Positions 51,800 to 61,625 of a stretch of 64,000 bases of DNA are shown here, piece by piece. The position numbers were made by a program, and so were the translations under genes. Under the pieces are notes generated by a model. That model saw only the letters and a list, made by a program, of their open reading frames with translations. It made no database searches and was not told the origin of the DNA. The stretch spans positions 2,294,001 through 2,358,000 of the forward strand of contig NZ_AP022599.1 in NCBI RefSeq assembly GCF_010725725.1, given 5' to 3'. The stretch's first letter is position 1. Each line of letters begins with the position of its first letter. The DNA is from Mycolicibacterium pulveris. Lineage in GTDB: Bacteria > Actinomycetota > Actinomycetes > Mycobacteriales > Mycobacteriaceae.

Positions 51800-54240
51800 A
51801 GCTCCTCGCTCGCGCGGCTGCGCGCCGTGGCCGGGCGGTCGTCGTCGTAGCTCAGCGCCACCTCGAGCGGATCGGGGCGGTCCAGATCAGCCCGGTCGGG
51901 TTGGCCACGGAAGCGGTGCCAAAGCCGGCGCCCGGCCAACAGCACCAGCACGGCGCCGGCCGACAGCGTGATGATGAACAGCACCTGGCCGTAGGCGTTG
52001 GAGTGCACCGACAACCGCACCTGCTCGCCGAGGGGCAGCCCGTCGGCGGTGCGCAGCGCGACGTCGACGGCGACGCGCTGGGTGAAGTGCACCTCGATCG
52101 GCACCCGGATCGGCAGGTAACCCGGCGGCAGCTCGATGATTCCCATGTCGGTGACCGTCATCCCGGGTGGGGGGTCGATGTCGAGCTGGACGCGGATCGG
52201 CACCGGCAGGTCGTTGCGCAGCGCCAGCGGCAGCGGGCTGCGCTCGGTGGCCAGGGTGTAGGAGCCACCGGGGTTGACGATGGTGACCGAGCGGAACATG
52301 TCCTCGACCGTGCGCCCGACCGTGGTCAGCCGTTGCTGGGCCAGGCCGTTTCGCGCGGCGGGCGGCACCGACTGGCTCAAGGCGCGCAGCATGTCTTCGC
52401 GCAGCGGGGCGGTGTAGGCCATCCCGGTGAGGCCGGTGCGCACATCGGTGGTCAGCGCCGCCGTCAGCCCCCACAGCCGTCCGGTGACCGCGGCGATGCC
52501 CGACACCACGGCGTCGCCGAAGCGGGCGTCGGGGTTACCGAGGTCGGCCTCGGGCAGCGCGGCTTGGGGCTGCGGCGGGACCCCGTCGCCGTCGGCGATC
52601 ACCGCGGGCAGCGGCCGCGGCTCGGCCAGCCCGGCATTGATGGCGGTGGCCACCGCGGTGAGCACCGCCTGCGCGTCCGCCGGCCGCAGGCTCCAGTTCA
52701 GCGGCGGCATCAGGATCTCGGTGCGGGGCGTGAGCTCGGGGTTCAGCCCGCGCCACAGCAGCGCGCCGAGCGCGGACTGCCGCCGGGCCACCTCCGACTC
52801 GTTCTGCAGTGAAATGTCAAGGGCCGGATCGAGATACGACGGCGACACCGGATCGGTGCCCGCCGCTGCCAGCGCGGCGCCGACGGCCGGCTCGAACGGC
52901 GCCGAGACCAGCTGCGGCGTGTAGCGCCGCGGAGTCAGGTCCGCGGGCGAGGCCAGGCCGGTGTCCGAGCCGTCCTCGGTGGTGGGGGAGTCCGCGGCGG
53001 CGACGGCGACCGTGCGGCCTTGGGCCGACAGCAGTTGCACCGCAGCCCCGGTGAGCGGCCCGTCGGCGATCAGGGTGGCGCCCCGCACGGAGGCGGTGCC
53101 GAGGATCTGGTCGACGATGTCGCCCGCGGTGACGGTCGCAATCGCGCTGAGCCCGGGATCGCCGACCCGGTGCAGGGCGTCCAGGTCGGCCTGAGCGTAG
53201 GTGGTCGGCGCGACGCACACCCGCTGGGCCAGCGCCTTGAGCCGGTTGAGCCAGGCCACCGCGGCCTCCTGGCCGGTGCCGGGCCGGGTCGGGGTGCCCG
53301 GGCCGGAGTCGGGCCCGGTGTTGACGACGTAGCCGCCGGTCATCGCGTTGACGGTGACCAGCAGGTCGGGGTCCACGGCCAGGCACGTCGCGGCGCGCAG
53401 CTGTCCCTCCGGGTCGACCTCGGGGGTGGTCGCGAACTCGATCGCCGACAACAGCGTGTCCAGCCGCCCGCCGGGTGCCAGCGACGTCGCCAGGTCGTCG
53501 TCGACCAGCCGGACCGGGGTGGTGCCGCCCGGCGCGCCGGCGGCCAGCCGCGGTTCGTCGGCGATCGGCCACATCAGCGTCAACCGCACCGGGTCGGAGG
53601 TGTCGGGCGGCACCACCGACGTCAACGTCTCGGCCGCGGAGTCGGCGCCGTCGTCGGGCGGCACCCCGAGCACCGGCAACAGGAAGCGGGAGTCGTCCAG
53701 CCGCGCGGGCGCCCCGTAATCGGGGGTGCCGTTGACGTTGACCATCACCGGATACACGCCGGGCTCGTCGATGCTCAGCGACGGCCGCTGCGACGACCGC
53801 AACGGGTAGGACAGCTCGAACGGGACCTCTTGGCCCCGTTGCAGTTCCGGTGTCAACGTGACGAAGTCACCGACGGGCTCGAACTGGTCGACATTGCCTG
53901 CCAGGTTGGTGCGCAACCCGGGCGACGACGTCACCGCGGCGCCGTCCTCGAGCCGCACGACGACGTCGCGCACGGGGCGGTCGCCGACGTTGAGCACCTT
54001 TCCCGTCACCGTGACCGTCGGCTCGCTGGTGGTGGTCACCACCTCGGGGGTGATCCGGTCGAGCCGTACTTCGAGGAACCGCGTCGAGCCGGGTTCGCCG
54101 GCCGCGGCGCGGGGCAGGGCGACCGGGGCGGCGATCAGGACCAGCAGCAGCACGGCGCCGGCGACGCGCGGCAGCACCGCGGTCCACCGGCGGAGCACCG
54201 CCGGCCTGCGCTCGCGCGGCGTCGCGGCGGTCTGTGTCAC
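51796..54240 (-). CDS. DUF6049-type secreted/membrane protein (Rv3909-like)
   Basis: The product is 814 aa. An N-terminal signal or anchor ([20 protein letters not shown]) is followed by beta-rich extracytoplasmic domains ([40 protein letters not shown]) and a C-terminal transmembrane helix ([20 protein letters not shown]) with a short cytosolic tail. It is always next to murJ in mycobacteria and may act with it at the outer face of the membrane (inference). GTG at 54240 overlaps the NUDIX stop; the frame runs 80 codons further upstream in the wrong context. Confidence 0.85.
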   Translation of the reverse strand: MTQTAATPRERRPAVLRRWTAVLPRVAGAVLLLVLIAAPVALPRAAAGEPGSTRFLEVRLDRITPEVVTTTSEPTVTVTGKVLNVGDRPVRDVVVRLEDGAAVTSSPGLRTNLAGNVDQFEPVGDFVTLTPELQRGQEVPFELSYPLRSSQRPSLSIDEPGVYPVMVNVNGTPDYGAPARLDDSRFLLPVLGVPPDDGADSAAETLTSVVPPDTSDPVRLTLMWPIADEPRLAAGAPGGTTPVRLVDDDLATSLAPGGRLDTLLSAIEFATTPEVDPEGQLRAATCLAVDPDLLVTVNAMTGGYVVNTGPDSGPGTPTRPGTGQEAAVAWLNRLKALAQRVCVAPTTYAQADLDALHRVGDPGLSAIATVTAGDIVDQILGTASVRGATLIADGPLTGAAVQLLSAQGRTVAVAAADSPTTEDGSDTGLASPADLTPRRYTPQLVSAPFEPAVGAALAAAGTDPVSPSYLDPALDISLQNESEVARRQSALGALLWRGLNPELTPRTEILMPPLNWSLRPADAQAVLTAVATAINAGLAEPRPLPAVIADGDGVPPQPQAALPEADLGNPDARFGDAVVSGIAAVTGRLWGLTAALTTDVRTGLTGMAYTAPLREDMLRALSQSVPPAARNGLAQQRLTTVGRTVEDMFRSVTIVNPGGSYTLATERSPLPLALRNDLPVPIRVQLDIDPPPGMTVTDMGIIELPPGYLPIRVPIEVHFTQRVAVDVALRTADGLPLGEQVRLSVHSNAYGQVLFIITLSAGAVLVLLAGRRLWHRFRGQPDRADLDRPDPLEVALSYDDDRPATARSRASEEL

Positions 54241-55031
54241 GGCCCCTGTCCGCAGCCGTTCGTCCGCCGGCCGGGTTGAGGTTGGGCACGCTCGTCGGGG
54301 CGACGGTTGCGGGTATGCGAGTGCGTCTGGGCGCGTCGTCGCGGAGCCGTGCGCGGCAGCGGCGGCAGCGCGGCGGGCCCGTCGGCGTGCAGCCGGTCGA
54401 TCAACTCCCCGGCCACCTCGGCCAGTCGGCGTTCGTCGGCGTAGGCCAGCCGCGACGGCAGCTCCTTGAACGGCACCCACGCCACCTCGGTGACCTCGAC
54501 GTCCTCGTCGGACAGTTCGCCGCCGAGGAACCGCATCAAATAGTGGTGCACCGTCTTGTGCACGCGGCGGCCCTCGGTGACGAACCAGTAGTCGATGCTG
54601 CCCAGGGCGGCCAGCACGCTGCCCTGGACGCCGGTTTCCTCGGCGACCTCACGGATCGCGGTCTGTTCGGCGGTTTCGCCGAGCTCGATGTGGCCCTTGG
54701 GCAGGGACCACAGCATCCGGCCCCGCCGGTCGATGCGCCCGATCAGCGCGGCGACCTGTAGCTCCTTCGGCCCGTCGATGCCGTCGATGACCAGGCCACC
54801 GGCCGAGGTCTCGTGCACGGTGCGCAGCCGGTCCGGCGGCCGCCGCGGCCGCGACTTCTGCGCTTTGCGTTGCCCGTTGGGCTGCTGTTGCCCCTGGGGC
54901 AGGCCGGTGTTGTTGTGGCGCACCGGGGTGATGTCGGCGGCGGGGGAGATGGCGTCGGGTGGGCCGGCAGCACGACGACCACGACGCCGCCTGCGGCGCC
55001 GTCGTGGTTTGGCCTGTTCGCCGTCCGACAC
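54237..55031 (-). CDS. mutT4: MutT4-like NUDIX hydrolase
   Basis: The product is 264 aa. A very basic N terminus ([19 protein letters not shown]) precedes the NUDIX domain (about 65-205), whose box is [20 protein letters not shown] followed by TG, with all Glu residues in place. The C-terminal tail is Arg/Pro-rich. NUDIX enzymes split nucleoside diphosphate derivatives; the exact substrate is unproven for this subfamily. GTG at 55031 gives the conserved SDGEQAK start; ATG at 55052 is an alternative. It is divergent from pcnA. Confidence 0.9.
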   Translation of the reverse strand: MSDGEQAKPRRRRRRRRGRRAAGPPDAISPAADITPVRHNNTGLPQGQQQPNGQRKAQKSRPRRPPDRLRTVHETSAGGLVIDGIDGPKELQVAALIGRIDRRGRMLWSLPKGHIELGETAEQTAIREVAEETGVQGSVLAALGSIDYWFVTEGRRVHKTVHHYLMRFLGGELSDEDVEVTEVAWVPFKELPSRLAYADERRLAEVAGELIDRLHADGPAALPPLPRTAPRRRAQTHSHTRNRRPDERAQPQPGRRTNGCGQGP

Positions 55032-55116
55032 CCAAGCGATAGTAGCTGCCATGGAGATTCGCTCCGGCCACACTCACCGGTCGTGACAGAGCCGTTGCCG
55101 ATTAAGCTGTCCGAAC

Positions 55117-56553
55117 GTGCCCGAATCAGCTTCCGACGCCGAACTCCTTGCCACCGCGCAGGTTGCGCTGAACCGCCACCGCGAGCTGCTCGCCGACATC
55201 GGCAAGGTGTTTGCTGACGCCGGACACGAGCTCTACCTCGTCGGCGGCAGCGTGCGCGACGCGTTGCTGGGCGACGTCCGCGGCGATCTGGACTTCACCA
55301 CCGACGCGCGCCCCGAGCAGATGCAGAAGTTCCTGCGGCCGTGGGCCGACGCACTGTGGGACACCGGCATCGAGTTCGGCACCCTCGGCGTCGGCAAGCA
55401 CGGGTACCGGCTGGAGATCACCACGTTTCGCGCCGACACCTACGACCAGGTGTCGCGCAATCCGGAGGTGCGCTTCGGCGACTGCCTCGAGGACGATCTG
55501 GTGCGCCGGGACTTCACCGTCAACGCGATGGCGGTGCGGATCACCGCCGACGGCCCGGCCGATTTCCACGACCCGCTCGGCGGGCTGGCGGCGCTGCGCG
55601 CCAAGACTCTGGACACCCCGTCCGCGCCGGAGATCTCGTTCGGCGACGACCCGCTGCGGATGTTGCGGGCGGCGCGGTTCGTCTCCCAGCTGCAGTTCAC
55701 CGTCGCGCCGCGGGTGATGCAGGCGCTGGTGGAGATGGCGCCGCAGCTGGGCCGGATCACCGCCGAGCGGGTGGCCGCCGAACTGGACAAGCTGCTGCTC
55801 GGCGCCGACCCGGTCGTCGGCATCGACCTGATGGTGCAGACCGGGCTCGGCGACGTGGTGCTGCCGGAGGTCGGGGCGATGCGGATGGCCATTGACGAAC
55901 ACCACCAGCACAAGGACGTCTACTGGCATTCGCTGACCGTGTTGCGGCAGGCGATCGCGCTGGAGGACGGCGAACCCGACCTGGTGCTGCGGTGGGCGGC
56001 GCTGCTGCACGACATCGGCAAGCCGGCCACCCGCAAGCTGGAACCCGGCGGCGGGGTGAGCTTTCACCACCACGAGGTCGTCGGCGCGAAGATGGTGCGC
56101 AAACGCATGCGGGCGCTGAAGTACTCCAAGCAGATGATCGACGACGTGTCCCAGCTGGTGTATCTGCATCTGCGGTTTCACGGCTACGGCGGCGGCCGGT
56201 GGACCGACTCTGCGGTGCGCCGCTACGTCACCGACGCCGGGCATCTGCTGCCGCGGCTGCACAAGCTGGTGCGGGCGGACTGCACCACCCGCAACAAGCG
56301 TCGCGCCGCGCGGTTGCAGGCCAACTACGACGACCTCGAGGCGCGGATCGCCGAGCTGGCCGAGAAGGAGGATCTGGCCAGGGTGCGGCCCGACCTCGAC
56401 GGCAACGAGATCATGGAGATCCTCGGGATTCCGCCGGGCCCGGAGGTCGGCGAGGCGTGGCGCCATCTCAAGGAGCTGCGGCTGGACCGCGGCCCGCTGT
56501 CGCGCGAGGAGGCCGTCGACGAGTTGTGGAAGTGGTGGAACGCCAGGCAGTAG
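55117..56553 (+). CDS. pcnA: CCA-adding tRNA nucleotidyltransferase / poly(A) polymerase-family protein
   Basis: The product is 478 aa. The class II nucleotidyltransferase head has LYLVGGSVRDALLGDVRGDL and DFTTDARPEQM, then the VRRDFTVNAMAVR and FGDDPLRMLRAARFVSQLQF motifs. An HD domain follows (about 270-380: LHDIGKPATRK, VSFHHHEVVGAKM), as in many actinobacterial CCA enzymes. As no tRNA here encodes CCA, a CCA-adding enzyme is needed. GTG start at 55117. Confidence 0.93.
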   Translation: MPESASDAELLATAQVALNRHRELLADIGKVFADAGHELYLVGGSVRDALLGDVRGDLDFTTDARPEQMQKFLRPWADALWDTGIEFGTLGVGKHGYRLEITTFRADTYDQVSRNPEVRFGDCLEDDLVRRDFTVNAMAVRITADGPADFHDPLGGLAALRAKTLDTPSAPEISFGDDPLRMLRAARFVSQLQFTVAPRVMQALVEMAPQLGRITAERVAAELDKLLLGADPVVGIDLMVQTGLGDVVLPEVGAMRMAIDEHHQHKDVYWHSLTVLRQAIALEDGEPDLVLRWAALLHDIGKPATRKLEPGGGVSFHHHEVVGAKMVRKRMRALKYSKQMIDDVSQLVYLHLRFHGYGGGRWTDSAVRRYVTDAGHLLPRLHKLVRADCTTRNKRRAARLQANYDDLEARIAELAEKEDLARVRPDLDGNEIMEILGIPPGPEVGEAWRHLKELRLDRGPLSREEAVDELWKWWNARQ

Positions 56554-56571
56554 CGGCGCGTCTGAAGGGGT

Positions 56572-57054
56572 ATGGACTACTGCCTTGGCGACGGGGACGG
56601 GTCGGCGACGATCTGGAGCGGGCCACCGGATGTCGACGTGGACGGCGACGGGGCGTTCGACGCGGTCGGATTGGACTTCGATGGGGACGGGTTGCTCGAC
56701 GACGCGATGGCCGACCTCGACGGTGACGGGCTGGCCGAGCACCTCGTGGTGGACCGCGACGGTGACGCGGCGTACTTCACCGATGACGGCTCCGGTACCT
56801 GGGCGGTCGCGGTGGACCGGGGCCTGCGGTGGTTCCGCCTCGACGGGGTTGAGCAGTTCGGCGGGCCGATGGTCGACCTCGACGGCGACGGCCGGCTCGA
56901 CGACCGGCTGGTGGATGTCGACGGTGACGGGTTGGCCGACCGTGCGCTGGGTTCGGAAGACGCCTACGTCGACGCCGACGGCGACGGCCGCTGGGATGTC
57001 AAGCTCAGCGACACCGACGGGGACGGCAAGGCCGACGGCGCCGACGAGCTGTAG
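56572..57054 (+). CDS. Asp/Gly-rich repeat protein with calcium-loop-like motifs (Rv3906c-like)
   Basis: The product is 160 aa, almost wholly built of DxDGDG-type loops: VDVDGDGAFD, LDFDGDGLLD, DLDGDGLAEH, VDRDGDAAYF, VDLDGDGRLD, DVDGDGLADR, VDADGDGRWD and DTDGDGKADG. Such loops bind calcium in EF-hand, dockerin and thrombospondin-3 repeats. There is no signal peptide or membrane helix, so any export would be non-classical. A few hydrophobic residues (WAVAVDRGLRWFRLDG) interrupt the middle. It lies 18 bp after pcnA and is probably co-transcribed with it. Function unknown. Confidence 0.7.
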   Translation: MDYCLGDGDGSATIWSGPPDVDVDGDGAFDAVGLDFDGDGLLDDAMADLDGDGLAEHLVVDRDGDAAYFTDDGSGTWAVAVDRGLRWFRLDGVEQFGGPMVDLDGDGRLDDRLVDVDGDGLADRALGSEDAYVDADGDGRWDVKLSDTDGDGKADGADEL

Positions 57055-57066
57055 CCCCCTTTCAGC

Positions 57067-57111
57067 CGCCGAGACCGACGCTTTGGGTGCCACCCTGCGC
57101 CGAGACCGACG
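57067..57111. repeat. 14-bp direct repeat between convergent genes
   Basis: CGCCGAGACCGACG occurs at 57067-57080 and 57098-57111, a 31-nt period, followed by TTTTCGCGATTTCTAC. The 118-bp gap is otherwise featureless. It may be a dispersed intergenic element, since it shares the CGCGA(A/T)(A/T)TCTAC core with the repeat at 6107. Confidence 0.5.
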
Positions 57112-57172
57112 TTTTCGCGATTTCTACTCGCACTTTCCCGCCCGTTTGTCCCTTTGGGCGCCAAGAGTCCCG

Positions 57173-57958
57173 TCATCCGCGGCCCGGGCCGGGCGGGCCG
57201 GCGAACGCCTGCGCGATGCCCAGCCAGGTTGCCGCGTCGTCGCCGGTGGCGGTGACGTCCAATTCGGGGCGGGGCCGTCGCTGGGTGACCAGCAGACAGA
57301 AATCCTCGGCCGACCCCGTGACCCGTTGCGCCGCGTCCTCGGGGCCCCACGTCCACGTCGACCCGTCGGGCGCGCGCAACTCCACCCGGAACGGATCCGT
57401 CGGCGGCGCGAGCCCGTTGATCGTGAACGCGAAATCGCGGGTGCGCACGCCGATGTGCGCGATCGAACGCAACCGCGCGGTCGGTGGGCGCCGCACCCCG
57501 AGCGCGTCGGCGACGTCGAGGCCGTGCGCCCAGGTCTCCATCAGGCGCGCGGTCGCCATCGACGCGGCGCTCATCGGCGGACCGAACCACGGCAGCTTGC
57601 GGTCGTCGGCCACCGCCAACAGCTCGGCGTGCAACCGGGTGCGGGTGTCGCGCCAATCGCGCAGCAGTTGATCCGGCGGCGTGGCGGCCAGCTCCTCGGC
57701 GCCCGCATCGACGAAGCCGGTCGGGTTCTTGGCGGCTTCCTCCAGCACTGCCGCGAACCCGTCTTCGTCGGTGACCGCGGTCAGCGCCAGCCGGTCGGTC
57801 CACAGCAGGTGGGCGATCTGATGGGCGACGGTCCAGCCCGGCGCGGGCGTGGCCGTCGCCCACTGCTCCGGTGTGAGATCGGCGACCAGCGCGTCGAGCT
57901 CGTCGCTCTCGGCACGCAGGTCGGCCACTATCGGCGCGGCACCGGACATGGCGGTCAC
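57173..57958 (-). CDS. TIGR03084-type metal-binding protein (maleylpyruvate isomerase/DinB fold)
   Basis: The product is 261 aa. The N-terminal DinB-like four-helix domain has [20 protein letters not shown] with the HxxxH-type metal ligand pattern, and a later His in [15 protein letters not shown] completes a likely three-His site. The C-terminal domain (about 175-255) is SCP2-like. Relatives use mycothiol, but the reaction is not known here. It overlaps the MFS gene by 4 bp (GTGA). Confidence 0.75.
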   Translation of the reverse strand: MTAMSGAAPIVADLRAESDELDALVADLTPEQWATATPAPGWTVAHQIAHLLWTDRLALTAVTDEDGFAAVLEEAAKNPTGFVDAGAEELAATPPDQLLRDWRDTRTRLHAELLAVADDRKLPWFGPPMSAASMATARLMETWAHGLDVADALGVRRPPTARLRSIAHIGVRTRDFAFTINGLAPPTDPFRVELRAPDGSTWTWGPEDAAQRVTGSAEDFCLLVTQRRPRPELDVTATGDDAATWLGIAQAFAGPPGPGRG

Positions 57959-59253
57959 CCTATCGCCACCGGCCGGTCCCTGCGGCCGATGACGGCATGC
58001 GCGGCCAGCCCGGCCAGGTAGACGCCCGCGCCGGCGAGCGCCAGCGCCGGTTCCCGCCCATCAGGCGGAATCACCATGGCCGCCAACGCGATCGCGGAGA
58101 TGAACGACATCCAGAACATCGCGTCCTGCACGGTGAACACGTGCCCGCGCAGCGCGTCGGCCACGTCGAGCTGCATGGCGTTGTCGGCGCACAGCTTGAC
58201 CACCTGACCCGCCAGGCCGAGCAGGAAGCCGCACGCCACCATCACCGGCAGCCGCAGCCCCGAACCGGCCAGCTGGACCAGCACCGCCGACAACAACGCC
58301 CCGTTGGCGGTCGCGTATCGGCCCCAGCGGCGCACGGCCATCGGCGTGACCGGCGCGGCGAGAAACGCTCCCGCCCCGGTGGCCGCGACGAACAACACCG
58401 CCGCGCCGAGGCCCGCCACCTCATCAGTGTCGCTGTGGCGCACCATCACCAACACCAGCAAGCTGTTGACGCCGAACACCATTCGGTGCGCCGCCAGCCC
58501 GGTGAGCGTGGCGGCCACCGTCGGAACCGTCGCGACGGTGCGCACGCCGTGCATCCAGCCGGTGGCCACCGCGTAGACCACCGAGCCGCGAACCCCGCGC
58601 GACCTGTCGTCCGGACCGAGCGCGCCGGGCGCGAAACGCCACGCCAACCACAGCGCCGTGCCGACCGGCACCGCCACGATCAACATGATTGCTGCGGCGC
58701 CCGCGTCGTCGGCGCCGAACAGCCAGCGGGGCAACAACATGAAGTTGGCGCCGAGAAACGCCGAGGCCGCTCCGGTCGCGGCGGCAACGGAGTTCATCGC
58801 GACCACCTCGGGCCTGGGCACGACGTGCGGCAGCGCGGCCGACAGACCAGACGAGACGAATCGGGTGAGGCCGTTGACGATCAGCGCACCGCACAGGATC
58901 ACCAGATCACCGGCACCCGACTCGAGCAGCGCGGCGACGGACAGCACCATCAGCAGCCGCCCACTGTTGGCGCCGACCAGGACCAGGCGCCGATCCCAAC
59001 GGTCCAGCAGCGCACCGGCGAACGGGCCGAGCACCGAGTACGGCAGGAACAGCACCGCGAAAGCGCCTGCGATGGCCCACGGCTCGGCGGCCCGTTCGGG
59101 GTTGAACAGGATCGCACCCGCGAGACCGGCGGCGAACAACCCGTCGCCGAACTGGCTGACCAAGCGCAGCTGCAGCAGCCGCCAGAACTCGGGCATGCCG
59201 CGCACCGACCGCCACAGTGCAATGGGTGCGCGAAGGTCGGCCAGCGGTATCAC
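57955..59253 (-). CDS. MFS transporter (Rv0037c-like)
   Basis: The product is 432 aa with 10-12 membrane helices. Conserved parts are [40 protein letters not shown] with the A-loop DRWDRR, and [20 protein letters not shown]. The GTG at 59253 is chosen from alignment with the M. tuberculosis start (RAVRGMP-like region); the frame extends 82 codons upstream through non-family sequence that overlaps the algH-like gene. The substrate is unknown. Confidence 0.8.
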   Translation of the reverse strand: MIPLADLRAPIALWRSVRGMPEFWRLLQLRLVSQFGDGLFAAGLAGAILFNPERAAEPWAIAGAFAVLFLPYSVLGPFAGALLDRWDRRLVLVGANSGRLLMVLSVAALLESGAGDLVILCGALIVNGLTRFVSSGLSAALPHVVPRPEVVAMNSVAAATGAASAFLGANFMLLPRWLFGADDAGAAAIMLIVAVPVGTALWLAWRFAPGALGPDDRSRGVRGSVVYAVATGWMHGVRTVATVPTVAATLTGLAAHRMVFGVNSLLVLVMVRHSDTDEVAGLGAAVLFVAATGAGAFLAAPVTPMAVRRWGRYATANGALLSAVLVQLAGSGLRLPVMVACGFLLGLAGQVVKLCADNAMQLDVADALRGHVFTVQDAMFWMSFISAIALAAMVIPPDGREPALALAGAGVYLAGLAAHAVIGRRDRPVAIG

Positions 59254-59371
59254 GTCCTGGTTGTGCCGGTATTGCGGGTCGGGCGGTGCCGAACCCGACC
59301 CACAGTACAAATCTTGCGGCGGGCCGCGCTTGTTCTCCACGTTGTTCCGTTGCTGGTGACATGATGGATAC

Positions 59372-59986
59372 GTGTCGCAGTCGGAGGAGCCGGAGGACCG
59401 CAGGGAGGGCATCGCGCCCGCAGCGCACCGCGTGCGGGCCGGCACGCTGCTGTTGGCCAACACCGATTTGCTGGAGCCGACGTTTCGGCGCAGCGTCATC
59501 TACATCGTCGAGCACAACGACGGCGGCACCCTCGGGGTGGTGCTGAACCGGCCGAGCGAAACCGCGGTGTACAACGTGCTGCCGCAGTGGGCGAAGCTGG
59601 CCGCCAAGCCCAAAACGATGTTCCTCGGCGGACCGGTCAAGCGCGATGCGGCGTTGTGCCTGGCGACGATGCGCGTCGGTGTCGATCCCGACGGGCTGCC
59701 GGGGCTGCGGCACGTGCAGGGCAGGATGGCGATGGTCGACCTCGACGCCGACCCGGACTCGGTCGCGCCCGCTGTCGAGGGAGTGCGGATCTTCGCGGGC
59801 TACTCGGGTTGGACCATCGGCCAGCTGGAAGGCGAGATCGAGCGCGACGACTGGATTGTGCTGTCCGCGTTGCCATCCGACGTGCTGGTCGGACCCAGGG
59901 TCGATCTGTGGGCGCGGGTGTTGCGGCGGCAGCCGCTGCCGCTGTCACTGCTGGCGACTCACCCGATCGACATCAGCCGCAACTAG
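59372..59986 (+). CDS. YqgE/AlgH family protein
   Basis: The product is 204 aa. The family core is [40 protein letters not shown] and [20 protein letters not shown]. It is a conserved cytosolic protein of unknown biochemical function. GTG start at 59372. It is divergent from the MFS gene (118 bp) and overlaps the convergent membrane protein gene by 4 bp. Confidence 0.88.
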   Translation: MSQSEEPEDRREGIAPAAHRVRAGTLLLANTDLLEPTFRRSVIYIVEHNDGGTLGVVLNRPSETAVYNVLPQWAKLAAKPKTMFLGGPVKRDAALCLATMRVGVDPDGLPGLRHVQGRMAMVDLDADPDSVAPAVEGVRIFAGYSGWTIGQLEGEIERDDWIVLSALPSDVLVGPRVDLWARVLRRQPLPLSLLATHPIDISRN

Positions 59987-60357
59987 CCGGCGACCGATTC
60001 ACTTTCACTGCACGACAGCGTGCAGGTCGCACACGTGCGTCCGCACGCGGCCGTCGACTCCGCGGACCGCGCGCCGATGCGGGCCAGGCTCTTGGCGCTC
60101 TGCCAACTCCCGGCGCCGACGGTGCCGACCGCGCCGATCACGCACACGATCACCACGAGCATCGCCGTGCCGGGTTCGGTGAACACCGCGACCGCCCCGC
60201 CCACCGCAAGCATCACGGCGGCCGCCAGCTGCGTGGGCACCAGCGAGCGCATCACCTTCTGCACGGGATCCTCGGAGGCCGGCCGGCTCAGCAGCCACAG
60301 CGCGGCGACCCCGGCCGCCACCGCGGCGCAGAAGCACAGCACTCCGACGACGAGCAT
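59983..60357 (-). CDS. Small membrane protein with Cys-rich tail (Rv0039c-like)
   Basis: The product is 124 aa. Three membrane helices (LVVGVLCFCAAVAAGVAALW; LAAAVMLAVGGAVAVFT; AMLVVIVCVIGAVGTVGAG) are followed by a tail holding CGRTCATCTLSC, i.e. C-x3-C-x2-C-x3-C, close to the C terminus. The cysteine set could bind metal or an Fe-S cluster, but no family is recognised. The position between the YqgE gene and mtc28 is conserved in M. tuberculosis. Confidence 0.7.
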   Translation of the reverse strand: MLVVGVLCFCAAVAAGVAALWLLSRPASEDPVQKVMRSLVPTQLAAAVMLAVGGAVAVFTEPGTAMLVVIVCVIGAVGTVGAGSWQSAKSLARIGARSAESTAACGRTCATCTLSCSESESVAG

Positions 60358-60449
60358 GGGTCACACAATACGAGCCGCACATCCACCCGACGTGATGGTG
60401 TCCCCCGGGCGCCAGGCTTCGCCCGGGGGACATGTCCATCGCGGGGGCC

Positions 60450-61448
60450 CTAGCTGGGCCCCGAGTTCGCAAGCGCCTGCGAGGCGGCCGCCGTCGTCGA
60501 GGGCAGGCTGGGCAGCGCCGGCGCGACAGGCGGTGGCACCGCCCCGGGCGGCGCGGGAGCCGGTGGCGCGTCCGGAGCCGGGGGAGCGGCGGGGGTGGGC
60601 ACGCTCACCCGGAAGCCCCGGACGATGGCCTCGGTGGCCTCGGCGGCCGGGACGACCTGGTCGAGGCTGGTGGTCACCGCCAGCGAGACCAGGTACTTGT
60701 CCGGGCCTGCGGTCGCGATGACGTGGCGGCGCGACGTGTTCAGCGTCATCGAGTTCTCCCGGTACGTGCCCTCGATCAACGCCGACGGCATGCCGCCGAA
60801 GCTGGCGAACGACGCGTCGGTGGAGCGCCACGCGGGCAGCTGCTGGCTGTCGACGAAGCCGTGGCTGATGGCCTCGACCGGGTCGAAGTCGCCGACCAGC
60901 TTGTAGACGGTCACCGCCGCGTTCGAGGTGTATATCCCGTTGCCGCCGACCCGGTCGGCGATCACGGCGAAGGCGTCGGGCACGTTGGGGTCCGGAACGT
61001 AGGACCAGCCGCGCGGCATGGGCAACACGATGTTGAGCGCGGTGAAGCCCTGGCTGGTCTGCGGCTCGAGCGTGACGCCCTTCGATTCCAGGAACTCCCG
61101 CAGGGTGCCCGAGGCGGCCGGGGTGATGGCCACCGGAGGCGGTGCGTCGACGGGCGCCGCGACGGGGGCGGCCGCGGGGGCGGCAGGGGCGGCGGGGACC
61201 GATCCGGGTGAGGCGACGCCTGCCTGCGCGACGCCAGTGGCCGAGCTCACACCGGGTTGACCGAGCGCCTGCGGCGCGGCGTTGGGCGTCACCGTCACCG
61301 TCTGTGTCACGGTGGCCGGAGCCGGCATCGGAGGTTGCGGAAGCACAGGTTCAGCCGAGGCGGTGGGGCCCGCGAAGCCCACCACCCCAGCCGCCGCGAC
61401 GGCGGCTCCTGAAGCCAGAACCCGCCAGCGGCGGGCGATCTCGATCAT
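60450..61448 (-). CDS. mtc28: Mtc28-like proline-rich secreted antigen (LpqN family)
   Basis: The product is 332 aa. A Sec signal ([20 protein letters not shown]) is cut near ASA-EP, residue 32. A Pro/Ala-rich stretch (about 33-110) precedes the LpqN-like domain (about 110-290: [37 protein letters not shown]). The C terminus is again proline-rich ([14 protein letters not shown]). It has no lipobox Cys, so it is secreted rather than lipidated. Role unknown; it is a known antigen in M. tuberculosis. Confidence 0.9.
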   Translation of the reverse strand: MIEIARRWRVLASGAAVAAAGVVGFAGPTASAEPVLPQPPMPAPATVTQTVTVTPNAAPQALGQPGVSSATGVAQAGVASPGSVPAAPAAPAAAPVAAPVDAPPPVAITPAASGTLREFLESKGVTLEPQTSQGFTALNIVLPMPRGWSYVPDPNVPDAFAVIADRVGGNGIYTSNAAVTVYKLVGDFDPVEAISHGFVDSQQLPAWRSTDASFASFGGMPSALIEGTYRENSMTLNTSRRHVIATAGPDKYLVSLAVTTSLDQVVPAAEATEAIVRGFRVSVPTPAAPPAPDAPPAPAPPGAVPPPVAPALPSLPSTTAAASQALANSGPS

Positions 61449-61625
61449 CGACGTCGGTCCTTTCAGACAGCGCGGTGCACGTCAGGCGCCGACTGTATCC
61501 AGCCGACGTCGTTAGCCACCAGAGCCGGAACCGACCTGCAACCTTGTTCTGACTTCTCCGCAATGCAACCGATACCAAGCCGTGGCCGACGCGCCCCGAA
61601 TCCGGGGGCTTATACCCTGTTCACG

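Noticed and set aside
59254-59499. 82-codon upstream extension of the MFS gene
   Set aside because: It would overlap the start of the YqgE gene and lacks membrane or family character; GTG at 59253 is better.
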